Assembly: GCF_023016045.1 (NCBI RefSeq)
Contig: NZ_JALKAP010000008.1
Span: forward strand, 1 to 64,000
Reading direction: 5' to 3'
DNA length: 64,000 bases
DNA from: Marinobacter sp. S6332
GTDB lineage: Bacteria; Pseudomonadota; Gammaproteobacteria; Pseudomonadales; Oleiphilaceae
Part shown: one piece after another, positions 45,798-56,156 of the stretch
Layout: every line of letters begins with the position of its first letter
Numbering within the stretch: the first letter of the stretch is position 1
Position numbers and translations under genes: made by a program
Notes under the pieces: model-generated
Database searches by the model: none
Told to the model about the DNA's origin: nothing
What the model saw: only the letters and a program-made list of their open reading frames with translations

Positions 45798-46511
45798 TCA
45801 TGAGACGTTTCCAGTCACGCGCACACGCTTGCTGCCGGGTGTTGTTGCTGGTTGGGCTGTCTTTTTGCGTTCTTTGAGATGGGTGTCAATGCCGTTCTTT
45901 AACGCTATTAGTAAGCCCAGGCCCACAAAAGCGCCGGGTGGCAATACCATGAACAGCATATCTGGATAGTTGGCAAATGGCGTTATGACCCAATCTGCAG
46001 CCATGGGGCCGAGCAGAAGGTGCATATCAACAAACAGTGTGCCTTGGCCGATCAGCTCGCGCATGCCACCCAGGATGATAAGTACCACAAGAAAACCTGC
46101 GCCCATCATGGCGCCGTCAAGCAGTGCAGGACCTGGGGCATTGCGGGATGCAAAAGCATCGGCACGGCCAAGAATGGCACAGTTGGTGACGATGAGTGGG
46201 ATAAATATGCCGAGAATCTGGTACAGCTCGTAGGTATAAGCCTGCATCAGTAATTCTGCACAGGTTACAAAGGAGGCGATGATCATCACGAATGCAGGCA
46301 GGCGCACGGACTCGCTAACAAAATTTCGAATCAGCGAAACAGCGAGATTTGAACCCATGAGCACCATCAGGGTTGCCAGCCCAAGGCCAATCGCGTTAAC
46401 CACAGTGCTGGTGACCGCAAGAAGAGGGCAAAGTCCCAATACCTGCACCAGAGCAGGGTTGTTGTCCCAGAGCCCGTCGCGAACGATTTCACTGGAGGTC
46501 TTGGTTGCCAT
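45798..46511 (-). CDS. rsxE: Electron transport complex subunit RsxE
   Basis: A 237-residue integral membrane subunit with six helices of the RnfE/NqrD fold, related to RsxA. Conserved [10 protein letters not shown] and [14 protein letters not shown] blocks are present. The Rsx/Rnf complex moves electrons from NADH and is thought to keep SoxR reduced, coupled to ion transport. The ATG is 2 bases after the rsxG stop. Confidence 0.94.
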   Translation of the reverse strand: MATKTSSEIVRDGLWDNNPALVQVLGLCPLLAVTSTVVNAIGLGLATLMVLMGSNLAVSLIRNFVSESVRLPAFVMIIASFVTCAELLMQAYTYELYQILGIFIPLIVTNCAILGRADAFASRNAPGPALLDGAMMGAGFLVVLIILGGMRELIGQGTLFVDMHLLLGPMAADWVITPFANYPDMLFMVLPPGAFVGLGLLIALKNGIDTHLKERKKTAQPATTPGSKRVRVTGNVS

Positions 46512-46513
46512 TG

Positions 46514-47215
46514 TTAGGGTTGCTCCACATTCAGTGATTCATCGGTAAGGTCTCCGGGGGTAACCACAGGGCCTTTCCCTGACGGAGTGCTATTCAGTTG
46601 TGCCCGAATAACCTGTTGGTTCTGCCGGAAATACACCAGTGATTTTTGTACCGCTTTCACTACAGCTCTGGGAGTAATGGTAGCACCGGTGAACTGGTCG
46701 AAAACGCCACCGTTCTTTTTAACATTCCATTCCCGGGGTGCTGGATTTCCCAAAGAGCGCCCTTCGAATCCTTTAACCCAATCGGATTTTCGGGTTTCAA
46801 TCCGATCGCCCAACCCCGGGGTTTCTTTGTGCTGAATCACTCGCACGCCCAGAACAGTGCCTTCGAGATCAATGCCGACAAGTAGTTTGATGGTGCCTGA
46901 ATAACCGTCCGGTGCAGTTGCAGGCATGATCATCCCAACCGGCTCGCCGTCCTGGCGTGCAACCCATACGGTTACTGGCCCATCAGTTGCTAGCCGGTCA
47001 CTAGCTGGGAGAGACAAGGTGTCTTTTAATAGATCGTTGTTGTGATCGCTCTCAGGAATAATTTCAAATAACGCTTTGGCTTCTGCTCTAGCAGCCTGCT
47101 CCTTGATGCGTTCGTTTGTGAGCGCCTGAGTAAACGCAATGGTGCCGCCGGTAACAACTGCAAATATGCCAAGACCGATAGCGCTGCGACGAATGGATTG
47201 AGTCATGGTTGCCAT
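46514..47215 (-). CDS. rsxG: Electron transport complex subunit RsxG
   Basis: A 233-residue subunit with one N-terminal membrane helix (about 12-32) and a periplasmic FMN domain. The covalent FMN site is the Thr in FTGATIT, the standard S/TGAT motif. The ATG at 47215 has GGAGGAAGG about 8 bases upstream; a second in-frame ATG at 47206 is possible. It lies between rsxD and rsxE with 2-base gaps. Confidence 0.93.
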   Translation of the reverse strand: MATMTQSIRRSAIGLGIFAVVTGGTIAFTQALTNERIKEQAARAEAKALFEIIPESDHNNDLLKDTLSLPASDRLATDGPVTVWVARQDGEPVGMIMPATAPDGYSGTIKLLVGIDLEGTVLGVRVIQHKETPGLGDRIETRKSDWVKGFEGRSLGNPAPREWNVKKNGGVFDQFTGATITPRAVVKAVQKSLVYFRQNQQVIRAQLNSTPSGKGPVVTPGDLTDESLNVEQP

Positions 47216-47217
47216 GG

Positions 47218-48270
47218 TCAGTTCCTTCCTCCGCCGGGCAGCCCGCGACGGGCTTTGTGGTGGCCATAGGTTCTTGGTGGCGTGTAGTGATCGATAAAGG
47301 GCACAGCAAAGTTCATCAACAAAACACTAAACGCCACAGCATCGGGATAGTTGCCCCAGCTTCGGATCAGGTAGATAAGCACGCCGATACCCGCTCCATA
47401 AATCAATTTTCCCTGATGGCTGGTCGCCGCGGAGACTGGGTCGGTTGCGATGAAAAATGCACCAAGCATAGTGCCACCAGCCAGCAGGTGCAGTGACAGT
47501 GGCGCATATAGGTCCTCATTACTACCAAACGCCAGGCTCATAACAACCAGTGCGCCCAGAAAAGCCACTGGAATATGCCAAGTGATGATTTTTAGGCCTA
47601 TCAGTACAAGCCCGCCGACTAGAAAAGCTGCGTTGACCCACTCCCAGCCTTTGGCAAAGCCTTCCCCAAATGTTGGGTGGGCAAGAACTTCATCTGCAGT
47701 ATGGGTTGCAATCTTATGTTTGTATTCGTCCAGCGGTGTGGCCATGGTCCAGCCATCAACTGCTGTTTGTTTTGCCGAGGCGATTACCGAAAGCGTGTCT
47801 GCAAAACTGGGTGCCTTATCCCAAAGTAGTGCAGGCTCCGCCCAGTTGGTGGTCATGGCAACCGGGAACGAAATAAGCACCAGTGCATAGCCGACCATCG
47901 CAGGATTGAATGGATTTGAGCCGAGCCCGCCATAAAGTTGTTTAGCGATCACAATGGCTGAAATAACCGCCACCCCAGATACCCACCATGGCGCAAACTG
48001 GGGTAGGGAAAGCCCCAACAAAAGACCGGTAACAGCGGCAGTATTGTCCTTGAGAATAAACGCAACTGGCTTGTTGCGTAGCTTGAGGATGGCGGCTTCT
48101 GAAGCCAAGGCAATGGCGATACACCATACAACGTTTATGATATTGCCCCAACCAAAAAATAGAGTCTGCGCAAGTAAGCCGGGTAGGGCTGCAAGTATGA
48201 CCCAAAGCATCACCTTCGAAGTTGGGCGCGCACTGCGGGCATGGGGTGAAGACTGTTGAACAAACGCCAT
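47218..48270 (-). CDS. rsxD: Electron transport complex subunit RsxD
   Basis: A 350-residue integral membrane subunit with about nine helices. The covalent-FMN region [16 protein letters not shown] is conserved near residue 280. The [16 protein letters not shown] and [10 protein letters not shown] blocks are the RnfD/NqrB family signature. It lies 21 bases after rsxC. Confidence 0.93.
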   Translation of the reverse strand: MAFVQQSSPHARSARPTSKVMLWVILAALPGLLAQTLFFGWGNIINVVWCIAIALASEAAILKLRNKPVAFILKDNTAAVTGLLLGLSLPQFAPWWVSGVAVISAIVIAKQLYGGLGSNPFNPAMVGYALVLISFPVAMTTNWAEPALLWDKAPSFADTLSVIASAKQTAVDGWTMATPLDEYKHKIATHTADEVLAHPTFGEGFAKGWEWVNAAFLVGGLVLIGLKIITWHIPVAFLGALVVMSLAFGSNEDLYAPLSLHLLAGGTMLGAFFIATDPVSAATSHQGKLIYGAGIGVLIYLIRSWGNYPDAVAFSVLLMNFAVPFIDHYTPPRTYGHHKARRGLPGGGRN

Positions 48271-48291
48271 GAAGATCGAGCCTGGTTCGGG

Positions 48292-50130
48292 TTATTCGGT
48301 GGGTTGGGATTCGGGCTGGTTCGCCAGTATTTTGCGCGCGTCCGCTAAGGCCTCTTCTGCCCGCTTTACCCGGTCATGATTCTTGGTGACAGCACGTTCC
48401 AGTTTGTCCACGTTGTCGGCTTGTTGTGCTTTCGCATCCTCAAGCATGGCCTGCATAGTTTCCAGTTTGGACTGTGCCTGAGCAAACTGCTTTTCCAGTG
48501 CCTCTATATCGGGTTTTTCCTGAGCTGGCTCAGAGGGTGCGGCTGCTTTCGAGTCACTGGCTTCAGTTTTGGCTTTTTTCCGTGCTAGTGCCTGCTCCAC
48601 CAAAGCGGATTTTGCGGCTCGTTCGTCCACTGCTTCTCCGTTGGCGGCGGCCCTTTCAGCCTCCGCTTTTTTGTTGGCCTGAGCTTCGGCAGCGGCCTTG
48701 GCGCGCTCCTTGCGACGCAGCTCCTTCTCTTGCTGCTCGCGCTCAAGCCTTTGCTGTCGTGCCTCAAAACGCTCGCGTGCACGGTCTGCCTTGAGCTGCT
48801 CCGCCCGCTGCACACGAATCTCGCCTTTGGCGTAACGGTAATACTGCACGAGCGGAATGGAACTGGGGCAAACATAAGAGCAGGCGCCACATTCGATGCA
48901 GTCGAAGAGGTTTAAATGTTCGGCTTTCTCAAACTCGGTTGCCTTGGCGTGCCAGAACAGTTGCTGGGGTAGCAGTTCCATGGGGCAAACTTCTGCACAC
49001 TGACCACAACGGATGCAGGCTTGCTCCGGCGGAGGTGCGGGCAACTCGTCGGCAACCGCTGCGATGATGCAGTTCGTGGTTTTGATAACCGGAACTGCTG
49101 TTGTGGTTAGGGTATAGCCCATCATAGGTCCGCCAAGAATCAGGCGGCTGACGCGATCCTGTTGTAGGCCTGCCTGATCCAGTAGGTAATTCAAAGGCGT
49201 ACCCAGTAAAACCTCAAAATTGCCCGGATTCTTGACGGCTTCCCCCGTTACCGTTACAACTCGACTGATAAGCGGTGAGCCTTCAAAAATAGCTTTGGCT
49301 ACAGCAACGGCGGTTCCCACGTTCTGGCACATAACACCTATGTCTGCCGGAATACCCCCGCTGGGTACTTCCATACCGGTGAGAATCTGGATGAGCTGTT
49401 TTTCGCCACCGGAAGGGTATTTTGTCGGGATAACGGCTAGTTCAATTTGTGTACCTTGGGTTGCTTGACGCAGTGCCGCTGCAGCTTCTGGTTTGTTATC
49501 TTCAATGCCGATTACACAACGCTCGGGGCGCAGGATCCAAGCCATCACCTTTAAACCGGCAACAACATCATTGGCGCGCTCACGCATGGTCATATCATCA
49601 GCGGTAATATAGGGCTCGCACTCGGCGCCATTGAGGATCAGCGTGTCTACTTTGCGATCTCTGGGTGGTCTCAGCTTTATATCCGTTGGGAAGCCAGCGC
49701 CGCCCATGCCTGAAACACCCGCTGAATGAATGATGGCAAGGGCTTCATCCCGCTCGAGGCTGCGATAGTCACTAATAGGATAACGTTCGCACCATTCATC
49801 TTTGCCATCGGGCTTTAAAACAATGCACCTGTCGGCCATGCCGGAGGGATGGGGTACCGGATAATCGCCTATGCTTTCAATTGTGCCAGACGTTGGCGCA
49901 TGTACCGGAACGCCTATGCCGTAGCTAACGTCGGCAACTTTTTGGCCTTTCAGTACAAAATCGCCAACTGCCACTGTTGGTTCCGCAGGCGCACCGATAT
50001 GCTGCTGCAATGGCAGCACGAGTTGTCCGGGAATGCCTGCGGATTGAATGGGCCGACTGGTCGAACGCTCTTTGTTTTCTGCGGGGTGAATGCCGCCGCT
50101 AAAGTCCCAAAGCTTGATGGTGGAGGACAT
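48292..50130 (-). CDS. rsxC: Electron transport complex subunit RsxC
   Basis: A 612-residue cytoplasmic subunit, probably the NADH-oxidising entry of the complex. It has an N-terminal NqrF-like barrel, the NADH/FMN domain (about 110-300), and two [4Fe-4S] motifs (CIRCGQCAEVCP, then CIECGACSYVCP). The last 150 residues form a highly charged Ala/Glu/Lys-rich coiled coil. The ATG at 50130 shares one base with the rsxB stop (TGATG) and was chosen over an upstream in-frame start inside rsxB. Confidence 0.93.
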   Translation of the reverse strand: MSSTIKLWDFSGGIHPAENKERSTSRPIQSAGIPGQLVLPLQQHIGAPAEPTVAVGDFVLKGQKVADVSYGIGVPVHAPTSGTIESIGDYPVPHPSGMADRCIVLKPDGKDEWCERYPISDYRSLERDEALAIIHSAGVSGMGGAGFPTDIKLRPPRDRKVDTLILNGAECEPYITADDMTMRERANDVVAGLKVMAWILRPERCVIGIEDNKPEAAAALRQATQGTQIELAVIPTKYPSGGEKQLIQILTGMEVPSGGIPADIGVMCQNVGTAVAVAKAIFEGSPLISRVVTVTGEAVKNPGNFEVLLGTPLNYLLDQAGLQQDRVSRLILGGPMMGYTLTTTAVPVIKTTNCIIAAVADELPAPPPEQACIRCGQCAEVCPMELLPQQLFWHAKATEFEKAEHLNLFDCIECGACSYVCPSSIPLVQYYRYAKGEIRVQRAEQLKADRARERFEARQQRLEREQQEKELRRKERAKAAAEAQANKKAEAERAAANGEAVDERAAKSALVEQALARKKAKTEASDSKAAAPSEPAQEKPDIEALEKQFAQAQSKLETMQAMLEDAKAQQADNVDKLERAVTKNHDRVKRAEEALADARKILANQPESQPTE

Positions 50131-50702
50131 CAGGAGTTCGCCTCCTGTTTGTCTGTGGTGATAATTCGAGGCTGGGACCAAGTCCAGCCGCGAATATCCG
50201 GCTCAATGGTGATCATATCAATACAGTCAACGGGGCACGGCTCCACACACAAATCACAGCCTGTGCATTCGCTTTCGATAACCGTGTGCATGTGTTTAGC
50301 GGCACCGAGAATGGCATCCACCGGACAAGCCTGAATGCATTTCGTGCAGCCTATGCATTCGTCTTCCCGGATGACGGCAACTGTTCGGGCTTGTTCCACC
50401 CCGTGTTCGGCATCCAGAGGCTGGGGCTCTACATCTAAAAGATCGGCAAGAGCGTTAATGGTGGACTCACCGCCAGGTGGGCATTTGTTGATAGCGCCAC
50501 CGTCGGCAATGGACTCGGCATAGGGGCGACAACCGGGATACCCGCACTGGCCGCATTGGGTTTGGGGTAGCAACGCATCAATCTGGTCTACCAGCGGGTT
50601 GCCTTCGACTTTGAAACGCTCTGATGCAAAGCCCAGCAAGGCGCCAAACACCAAGGCGAGGCCAAGCAGGGCCAGAACAGCGATAACAATGCCTGTCCAC
50701 AT
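50130..50702 (-). CDS. rsxB: Electron transport complex subunit RsxB
   Basis: A 190-residue iron-sulfur subunit with one N-terminal membrane helix. Three clusters are visible: CGQCGYPGC plus a further Cys, [12 protein letters not shown], and [12 protein letters not shown]. It shuttles electrons between RsxC and the membrane subunits. It overlaps rsxC by one base and follows rsxA by 15 bases. Confidence 0.95.
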   Translation of the reverse strand: MWTGIVIAVLALLGLALVFGALLGFASERFKVEGNPLVDQIDALLPQTQCGQCGYPGCRPYAESIADGGAINKCPPGGESTINALADLLDVEPQPLDAEHGVEQARTVAVIREDECIGCTKCIQACPVDAILGAAKHMHTVIESECTGCDLCVEPCPVDCIDMITIEPDIRGWTWSQPRIITTDKQEANS

Positions 50703-50717
50703 AAAAACGAGTCTCCG

Positions 50718-51299
50718 TTAAACGCTGACTAGGCCGGTGAAGCCCAGAAACGCCAGTGACATCAACCCTGCGGTAACCATGCCGATAGCCGCCCCCCGGA
50801 AAGCGATGGGGACATCGGCCACGGCAATGCGCTCGCGCATAGCGGCGAACAGCACCAGCACCAGCGAAAAACCGGCAGCGGCGCCAAAACCGTAGAGTAC
50901 TGATTCAACGAAGTTGTTGTTTTTATTCAGGTTAAGAAGTGCTACGCCGAGTACTGCGCAATTGGTGGTAATCAACGGCAGGAAAATACCCAGCACGCGA
51001 TAGAGTAGAGGACTGGTCTTACGAACAACCATTTCAGTGAACTGAACCACCACCGCAATAACCAGAATGAAGGTGATGGTTTTAAGAAACACCAAATCCA
51101 GAGGCGCTAGCAAGTAGGTGTAAGCAAGATAACTGCAAACGGATGACAGGGTTAGCACAAACGTGGTGGCCAAAGACATGCCCATGGCCGTTTCCAGCTT
51201 GCCTGAAACCCCCATAAAGGGGCACAAACCAAGAAACTGAACCAACACAAAGTTGTTCACCAGAATGGTGCTGACCAATATCAGTAAATACTCTGTCAT
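50718..51299 (-). CDS. rsxA: Electron transport complex subunit RsxA
   Basis: A 193-residue six-helix membrane subunit, paralogous to RsxE. It has the [10 protein letters not shown] and [13 protein letters not shown] blocks. It is the first gene of the rsxABCDGE operon. The 47-base gap from metG on the same strand leaves little room for its own promoter, so expression may partly depend on read-through from metG. Confidence 0.94.
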   Translation of the reverse strand: MTEYLLILVSTILVNNFVLVQFLGLCPFMGVSGKLETAMGMSLATTFVLTLSSVCSYLAYTYLLAPLDLVFLKTITFILVIAVVVQFTEMVVRKTSPLLYRVLGIFLPLITTNCAVLGVALLNLNKNNNFVESVLYGFGAAAGFSLVLVLFAAMRERIAVADVPIAFRGAAIGMVTAGLMSLAFLGFTGLVSV

Positions 51300-51346
51300 T
51301 GTTGCATCATCATTGCGTTATCGGAGCCTACTGCCGCGACCTCTGT

Positions 51347-53389
51347 TTACATTACCCGCATGCCGGGTGTCGCACCCGAATCCGGAGACAGGATGAAAAT
51401 ATCCTTGCCACCGGGGCCAGCCGCCAGAACCATGCCCTCAGACATACCGAACTTCATTTTCCGGGGCTTCAGGTTGGCGACCATCACAGTCAGACGACCC
51501 TCAAGATCTTCTGGCTTATAAGCAGACTTGATACCAGCAAACACATTGCGTTCGCCATGCCCTAGATCAAGCGTCAGACGAAGAAGCTTATCCGCACCTT
51601 CAACATGCTCGGCTTTGACAATTTTGACGACCCTGAGATCCACTTTTGCGAAATCATCGAATTCGATCTCGTCTGAAATCGCTTCGTTATTGTCGGATTT
51701 AGCGGGTTGTGCCGGTTTGCCGGTCGCCGCAGGCATTTCTTCTTTCGACGCATCCAGCATTTTTTCGATCTGCGCCATATCCACCCGGCTCATCAGCGGC
51801 TTGAACTTGCTGATGTTGTGGTCTTCAAGCCGCTCGCTGCGACTGTTCCAGTCCAGCTTTGCATTCAGGAACTCCTCGGATGCTTTGGCTGTCTCTGGCA
51901 GTACCGGCGCAAGATAGGTCATTAATAAGTGGAACATGTTGAGGGCATTGGTACAGATAGCCTGCAACTTTTCATCTTGACCCTCCTGCTTGGCTACCAC
52001 CCAAGGCTGCTCATCATTTACGTATTGGTTGGCAATATCGGCCAATTCCATAATGCGACGCATGGCGCGGCCAAATTCCCGGGCCTCGTAGAAGGCTTCT
52101 AGATCCTCACCTGCTTCGATGAACTCCTTCAGCTTTTCGTGCTCGGTCACTGTTCCAAGCTTTCCATCGAAACGCTTGGTGATGAAGCCTGCACTGCGGC
52201 TGGCAATGTTGACTACTTTACCCACGAGATCCGAATTCACTCTGGCGGCAAAGTCCTCCAGATTAAGGTCCATATCGTCCACACCGCCAGTTAGCTTGGC
52301 AGCGAAGTAATAGCGCAGATACTCAGGGTTTAGGTGGTCCAGATAGGTGCGGGCCATAATGAAAGTGCCACGGGATTTGGACATCTTTTTGCCATTAACC
52401 GTCACAAATCCATGTGCCCAAACTGCCGTTGGCGTGCGGAAGCCAGCGTCATGCAGCATCGCTGGCCAGAACAAAGCGTGGAAGTTGATGATGTCTTTAC
52501 CAATGAAGTGATAAACCTCAGCCTTGGAGTCCACCTTCCAAAAGTGCTCGAAATCCACATCTTCTCGATTACAAAAGTTTTTGAAGCTGGCGAGATAGCC
52601 AATAGGTGCATCCAACCAAACATAGAAAAACTTACCGGGAGCATCCGGGATTTCAAAGCCAAAATAGGGCGCATCACGGCTGATGTCCCACTCTTGCAAA
52701 CCTGCATCCAGCCATTCAGCAAGCTTATTGGCCACTTGTGGTTGCAAGGCCCCGCTGCGGGTCCATTGGGTCAGGAAGTCGGTGAACTCCGGCAACTTGA
52801 AGAAATAGTGCTCCGACTCCTTTTCGATGGGCGTAGCGCCGGATACCGCAGAGCGGGGATTAATCAGCTCAGCAGGCGTGTAAGTTGCACCGCAGGCCTC
52901 ACAGTTATCACCATACTGGTCGTCTGCTTTGCACTTAGGGCAGGTGCCTTTGATAAACCGATCTGCGAGAAACATGTTCTTCTCGGGATCAAAAGACTGA
53001 GTAATTTTACGCGTCGCAATGTTGCCGTTCTTCTGCAACTGGCGGTATATGTATTCGGAGAAATAGCGATTCTCCTCCGAATGGGTGGTGTAGTAGTTGT
53101 CAAAACGGATATGGAACCCGCTGAAGTCCTGCTGGTGCTCCTCACGGATTCGGTCGATCAGCCGCTCGGGCGTAATACCCTCGCGCTCGGCACGGAGCAT
53201 AATCGCTGTGCCGTGGGCGTCATCCGCGCAAACGTAGTAGCAAGTATGGCCTCGCATATTCTGATAGCGCACCCAGATATCCGTCTGAATGTATTCCAGC
53301 AGATGGCCTAGGTGAATGGGGCCATTGGCGTAGGGCAGGGCGCTGGTAACCAAAATATCGCGCTGTTGCTGTGAACTCGCTTGCGTCAT
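51347..53389 (-). CDS. metG: Methionyl-tRNA synthetase
   Basis: A 680-residue class I synthetase. The HIGH box is in [11 protein letters not shown] and the KMSKS box in GKKMSKSRG. The zinc knuckle has CPKC and CEAC pairs about 145-175. A C-terminal tRNA-binding OB-fold (from about residue 575, [17 protein letters not shown]) is present, so this is the longer dimerising form. It is divergent from mrp across 141 bases. Confidence 0.97.
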   Translation of the reverse strand: MTQASSQQQRDILVTSALPYANGPIHLGHLLEYIQTDIWVRYQNMRGHTCYYVCADDAHGTAIMLRAEREGITPERLIDRIREEHQQDFSGFHIRFDNYYTTHSEENRYFSEYIYRQLQKNGNIATRKITQSFDPEKNMFLADRFIKGTCPKCKADDQYGDNCEACGATYTPAELINPRSAVSGATPIEKESEHYFFKLPEFTDFLTQWTRSGALQPQVANKLAEWLDAGLQEWDISRDAPYFGFEIPDAPGKFFYVWLDAPIGYLASFKNFCNREDVDFEHFWKVDSKAEVYHFIGKDIINFHALFWPAMLHDAGFRTPTAVWAHGFVTVNGKKMSKSRGTFIMARTYLDHLNPEYLRYYFAAKLTGGVDDMDLNLEDFAARVNSDLVGKVVNIASRSAGFITKRFDGKLGTVTEHEKLKEFIEAGEDLEAFYEAREFGRAMRRIMELADIANQYVNDEQPWVVAKQEGQDEKLQAICTNALNMFHLLMTYLAPVLPETAKASEEFLNAKLDWNSRSERLEDHNISKFKPLMSRVDMAQIEKMLDASKEEMPAATGKPAQPAKSDNNEAISDEIEFDDFAKVDLRVVKIVKAEHVEGADKLLRLTLDLGHGERNVFAGIKSAYKPEDLEGRLTVMVANLKPRKMKFGMSEGMVLAAGPGGKDIFILSPDSGATPGMRVM

Positions 53390-53488
53390 GGTGTGTCCGA
53401 ACCTTTCATCAGAATAAGGGTTGTATGGTCAGAAACGGGCTCAGATGATACCTTTCAAGCAGATATTTTTCACCCGAAACACCTGTTT

Positions 53489-53511
53489 TCATGCTGAAAA
53501 AAGCAGCATGA
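53489..53511 (+). other. Hairpin in the mrp leader
   Basis: TCATGCTG (53489-53496) pairs with CAGCATGA (53504-53511) around an AAAAAAG loop, ending 10 bases before the GGAGAG ribosome-binding site of mrp. No T-run follows. It could influence mrp translation, or be incidental. Confidence 0.4.
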
Positions 53512-53530
53512 GCTTATTCCGGAGAGCCAA

Positions 53531-54631
53531 ATGACACAGATTTCAGAGCAGGCCCTGCAGGCGGCGGTTCGTGAATACCGAGACCCGTACCTAGAAAAAG
53601 ACCTTTACGACTTGGGTGCCGTAAAGTCACTGGTTGCGGATGAGGCAGGTAAAGTAACGTTGATGGTCGAACTACCATACCCATCAAAAGGCATCGCAGG
53701 CGGCCTGAAACAACTGGTCGCCAATGCTTTGGAAAACGTCGGCGGCGTTGAATCCGCCGAAGTTCACGTAGGCCAGAAAATACACTCCTACAAAGTCCAG
53801 AAAGACCTGCCATCTGTTCCCGGCGTCAAAAACATCATCGCCGTTGCCTCTGGCAAAGGCGGTGTCGGAAAATCCACCACTGCCGTCAACCTTGCTCTCG
53901 CCCTTCAAGCAGAAGGCGCCCGCGTAGGCGTACTCGACGCCGACATCTACGGCCCGAGCATCGGCATGATGCTCGGTGTACCCGAAGGCAAACGCCCCGG
54001 CGTGCGTGAAGAAAAATACTTCCTGCCCATGGAAGCCCACGGCCTCCAAACCATGTCCATGGCCTTCGTAACCACCGACAAAACCCCCATGGTATGGCGC
54101 GGCCCCATGGTTAGCGGCGCGGTTATGCAACTCTTGCAGCAAACCCTCTGGGATGAACTCGACTACTTAATCGTCGACATGCCCCCCGGCACCGGCGACA
54201 TCCAACTCACCCTAGCCCAGAAAGTGCCGGTCACCGGCGCAGTCATCGTCACCACCCCTCAGGACATAGCCTTGCTTGACGGTAAACGCGGCATAGAAAT
54301 GTTCCGCAAAGTTGAAATTCCGGTGCTGGGCGTTGTGGAAAACATGAGCGTACACATCTGCAGCAACTGCGGCCACGAAGAACACCTGTTCGGCGACGGC
54401 GGTGGTGAGCGGATTGCCGATGAATACGAAACAACCCTGCTGGGCCAATTACCCCTGCACATGACCATCCGCGAACAGACTGATGGAGGTAAACCTACAG
54501 TGGTTGCCGTGCCGGATTCCGAAGTGGCACTGCGCTACCGGGATATTGCTCGCCGGGTTGGTGCTGAATTATCGACAAGGGAGCGGAATCTTAGCGGCGC
54601 GATTTCAAGTGTGTCTGTAAAGACGCGGTAA
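53531..54631 (+). CDS. mrp: Iron-sulfur cluster carrier protein Mrp/ApbC
   Basis: A 366-residue P-loop ATPase that carries [4Fe-4S] clusters to target proteins. It has an N-terminal DUF59-type domain (about 5-80), a deviant Walker A GKGGVGKS (108-115), and the cluster-binding CSNCG motif near residue 277. GGAGAG precedes the ATG. It lies divergent from metG, the common gammaproteobacterial arrangement. Confidence 0.94.
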   Translation: MTQISEQALQAAVREYRDPYLEKDLYDLGAVKSLVADEAGKVTLMVELPYPSKGIAGGLKQLVANALENVGGVESAEVHVGQKIHSYKVQKDLPSVPGVKNIIAVASGKGGVGKSTTAVNLALALQAEGARVGVLDADIYGPSIGMMLGVPEGKRPGVREEKYFLPMEAHGLQTMSMAFVTTDKTPMVWRGPMVSGAVMQLLQQTLWDELDYLIVDMPPGTGDIQLTLAQKVPVTGAVIVTTPQDIALLDGKRGIEMFRKVEIPVLGVVENMSVHICSNCGHEEHLFGDGGGERIADEYETTLLGQLPLHMTIREQTDGGKPTVVAVPDSEVALRYRDIARRVGAELSTRERNLSGAISSVSVKTR

Positions 54632-54713
54632 CTTAAGACGTGGGTTGGACGGCGTGCTGCACATAGGCTAATTCATGGACGCGGCAGGCAACTCATTGAT
54701 TTGATCGCAGGCG

Positions 54714-54807
54714 CGGGAAAGGCGGTTCAAAAATGTCGTAGGCCAGGGATGGCCGGAGACAAGCCCACATGGATGTGCTCGAAGCGGTTTTTGAACCGCC
54801 TTTCCCG
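54714..54807 (-). repeat. Copy 3 of the long-armed palindromic element, inverted
   Basis: Arms 54714-54733 and 54788-54807 are perfect 20-base complements, and flanking TTGATTTG/CAAATCAA extends the symmetry outward. Read on the minus strand, the core contains CAC-ATCCAT-GTG (54766-54777) and GGCCATCCCTGGCC (54741-54754), aligned with copies 1 and 2. It lies in the 289-base gap between mrp and dcd; I see no gene in that gap. Confidence 0.8.
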
Positions 54808-54920
54808 TGACTGCAGCCACCAAATCAAAAAGGCTCCAGGTCACGGCGCCAAGCTTCGACAGAACCAAACCGAACAGGTAAACTACGCCCCAATTTTCCC
54901 AGTGGATACGAGACTTCGCC

Positions 54921-55487
54921 ATGAGCATCAAAGCCGATAAATGGATTCGCCGGATGTCCGAACAACACCGCATGATCGAACCCTTCGAAAGCGGTCAGGT
55001 CCGTGAAACTGAAAAAGGCCGAATCATCTCCTACGGCACATCAAGTTACGGCTACGACGTACGTTGCAGCAACGAGTTCAAAATCTTCACCAACGTGCAC
55101 TCCGTAACCGTCGACCCCAAAAACTTCGACGAAAAAAGCTTCGTAGACTTCACCGGCGACGTCTGCATAATACCGCCGAACTCCTTTGCCCTAGCGCGCA
55201 CAGTCGAGTACTTTCGCATCCCCCGTAGCGTACTTACCGTCTGCCTGGGTAAATCCACCTACGCACGCTGCGGCATTATCGTAAACGTTACCCCGCTGGA
55301 GCCCGAGTGGGAAGGCCACGTAACGCTCGAATTTTCTAACACCACAAACCTACCAGCAAAAATTTACGCAAACGAAGGCATCGCTCAGATGCTCTTCTTT
55401 GAGTCTGACGAAATCTGCGAAACCAGCTACAAGGATCGGGGTGGCAAATACTTCGGCCAAACCGGCGTGACCTTGCCAAAAACATGA
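54921..55487 (+). CDS. dcd: dCTP deaminase
   Basis: A 188-residue trimeric enzyme that deaminates dCTP to dUTP, supplying thymidylate synthesis. The [10 protein letters not shown] block and the SYGYDVRC N-terminal region are family hallmarks. The ATG at 54921 lies after the third palindromic element. Its stop overlaps the start of the DUF416 gene (ATGA). Confidence 0.95.
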   Translation: MSIKADKWIRRMSEQHRMIEPFESGQVRETEKGRIISYGTSSYGYDVRCSNEFKIFTNVHSVTVDPKNFDEKSFVDFTGDVCIIPPNSFALARTVEYFRIPRSVLTVCLGKSTYARCGIIVNVTPLEPEWEGHVTLEFSNTTNLPAKIYANEGIAQMLFFESDEICETSYKDRGGKYFGQTGVTLPKT

Positions 55488-56083
55488 ACGCCAACCAGTT
55501 TCTCAAAGCGGTTTCCCAACTGCAGGGATGGCGCGAATGCGCTTTCCTGCTGGCACTTGCCGAGCGCTCATTCCCGAATTACGCACTGTTTGCAGACGCC
55601 GTAGGCCTGAAAACCGGCGGCAAAATGCACCAAATTCTGGAACTTGCCTGGGGCTTGCTGCAAGAGGATGTAGCAGAAACTGCTATTCCACAACTGTTGG
55701 TAAAGCTCGAAGCCTTGTCGCCCGATGTAGAGGCCTATGATGCCTACGGCGTATACCCAGCGTTCGATTTTTGCCAGCTTTTGGAACAGGCGCTCCTAAA
55801 CCGCTTGAACCCCTCGAAGCATCGAGCCACAGAAGCATCGCAGTTGGCGACAAGCACCGTTATGAGCTTTATTGAGCTGTCAGAAGGCGAGGGGTTTGAA
55901 GAAGACGAGCTTGTTCGCGTGCTGGACTCACACCCCTTGATGAAAGAAGACAAAGCCTTCCAGCGTGATCTTGTCTTAGCACTGAAGCGCCAGCGCACAC
56001 CAGTAGAGCAATTTATTGAAGAACTCCGAGTAAACGCGGCAAACGAAGGCGTTAGTAACCTCGGTATCTCGCTGGGGGATTAA
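55484..56083 (+). CDS. DUF416 (YjaG-like) protein
   Basis: A 199-residue soluble protein. It matches E. coli YjaG in several blocks: [12 protein letters not shown], a DAYGVYP motif near residue 87, and the ending SNLGISLGD. All-helical in character. Function unknown. The 4-base overlap with dcd suggests coupled expression and possibly a link to nucleotide metabolism, but this is inference from position alone. Confidence 0.8.
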   Translation: MNANQFLKAVSQLQGWRECAFLLALAERSFPNYALFADAVGLKTGGKMHQILELAWGLLQEDVAETAIPQLLVKLEALSPDVEAYDAYGVYPAFDFCQLLEQALLNRLNPSKHRATEASQLATSTVMSFIELSEGEGFEEDELVRVLDSHPLMKEDKAFQRDLVLALKRQRTPVEQFIEELRVNAANEGVSNLGISLGD

Positions 56084-56156
56084 CGCGCCCACGGCCATGT
56101 ATTATAGCCTCGCAGCCCCATTTATTATTCAGCTTTGACCTTATGGATGTAAGCCC

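Noticed and set aside
52334..53311. Long open reading frame (325 codons) antisense to metG
   Set aside because: It lies wholly opposite the conserved metG, has no ribosome-binding site, no recognisable domain and a composition expected for the reverse strand of a coding gene.
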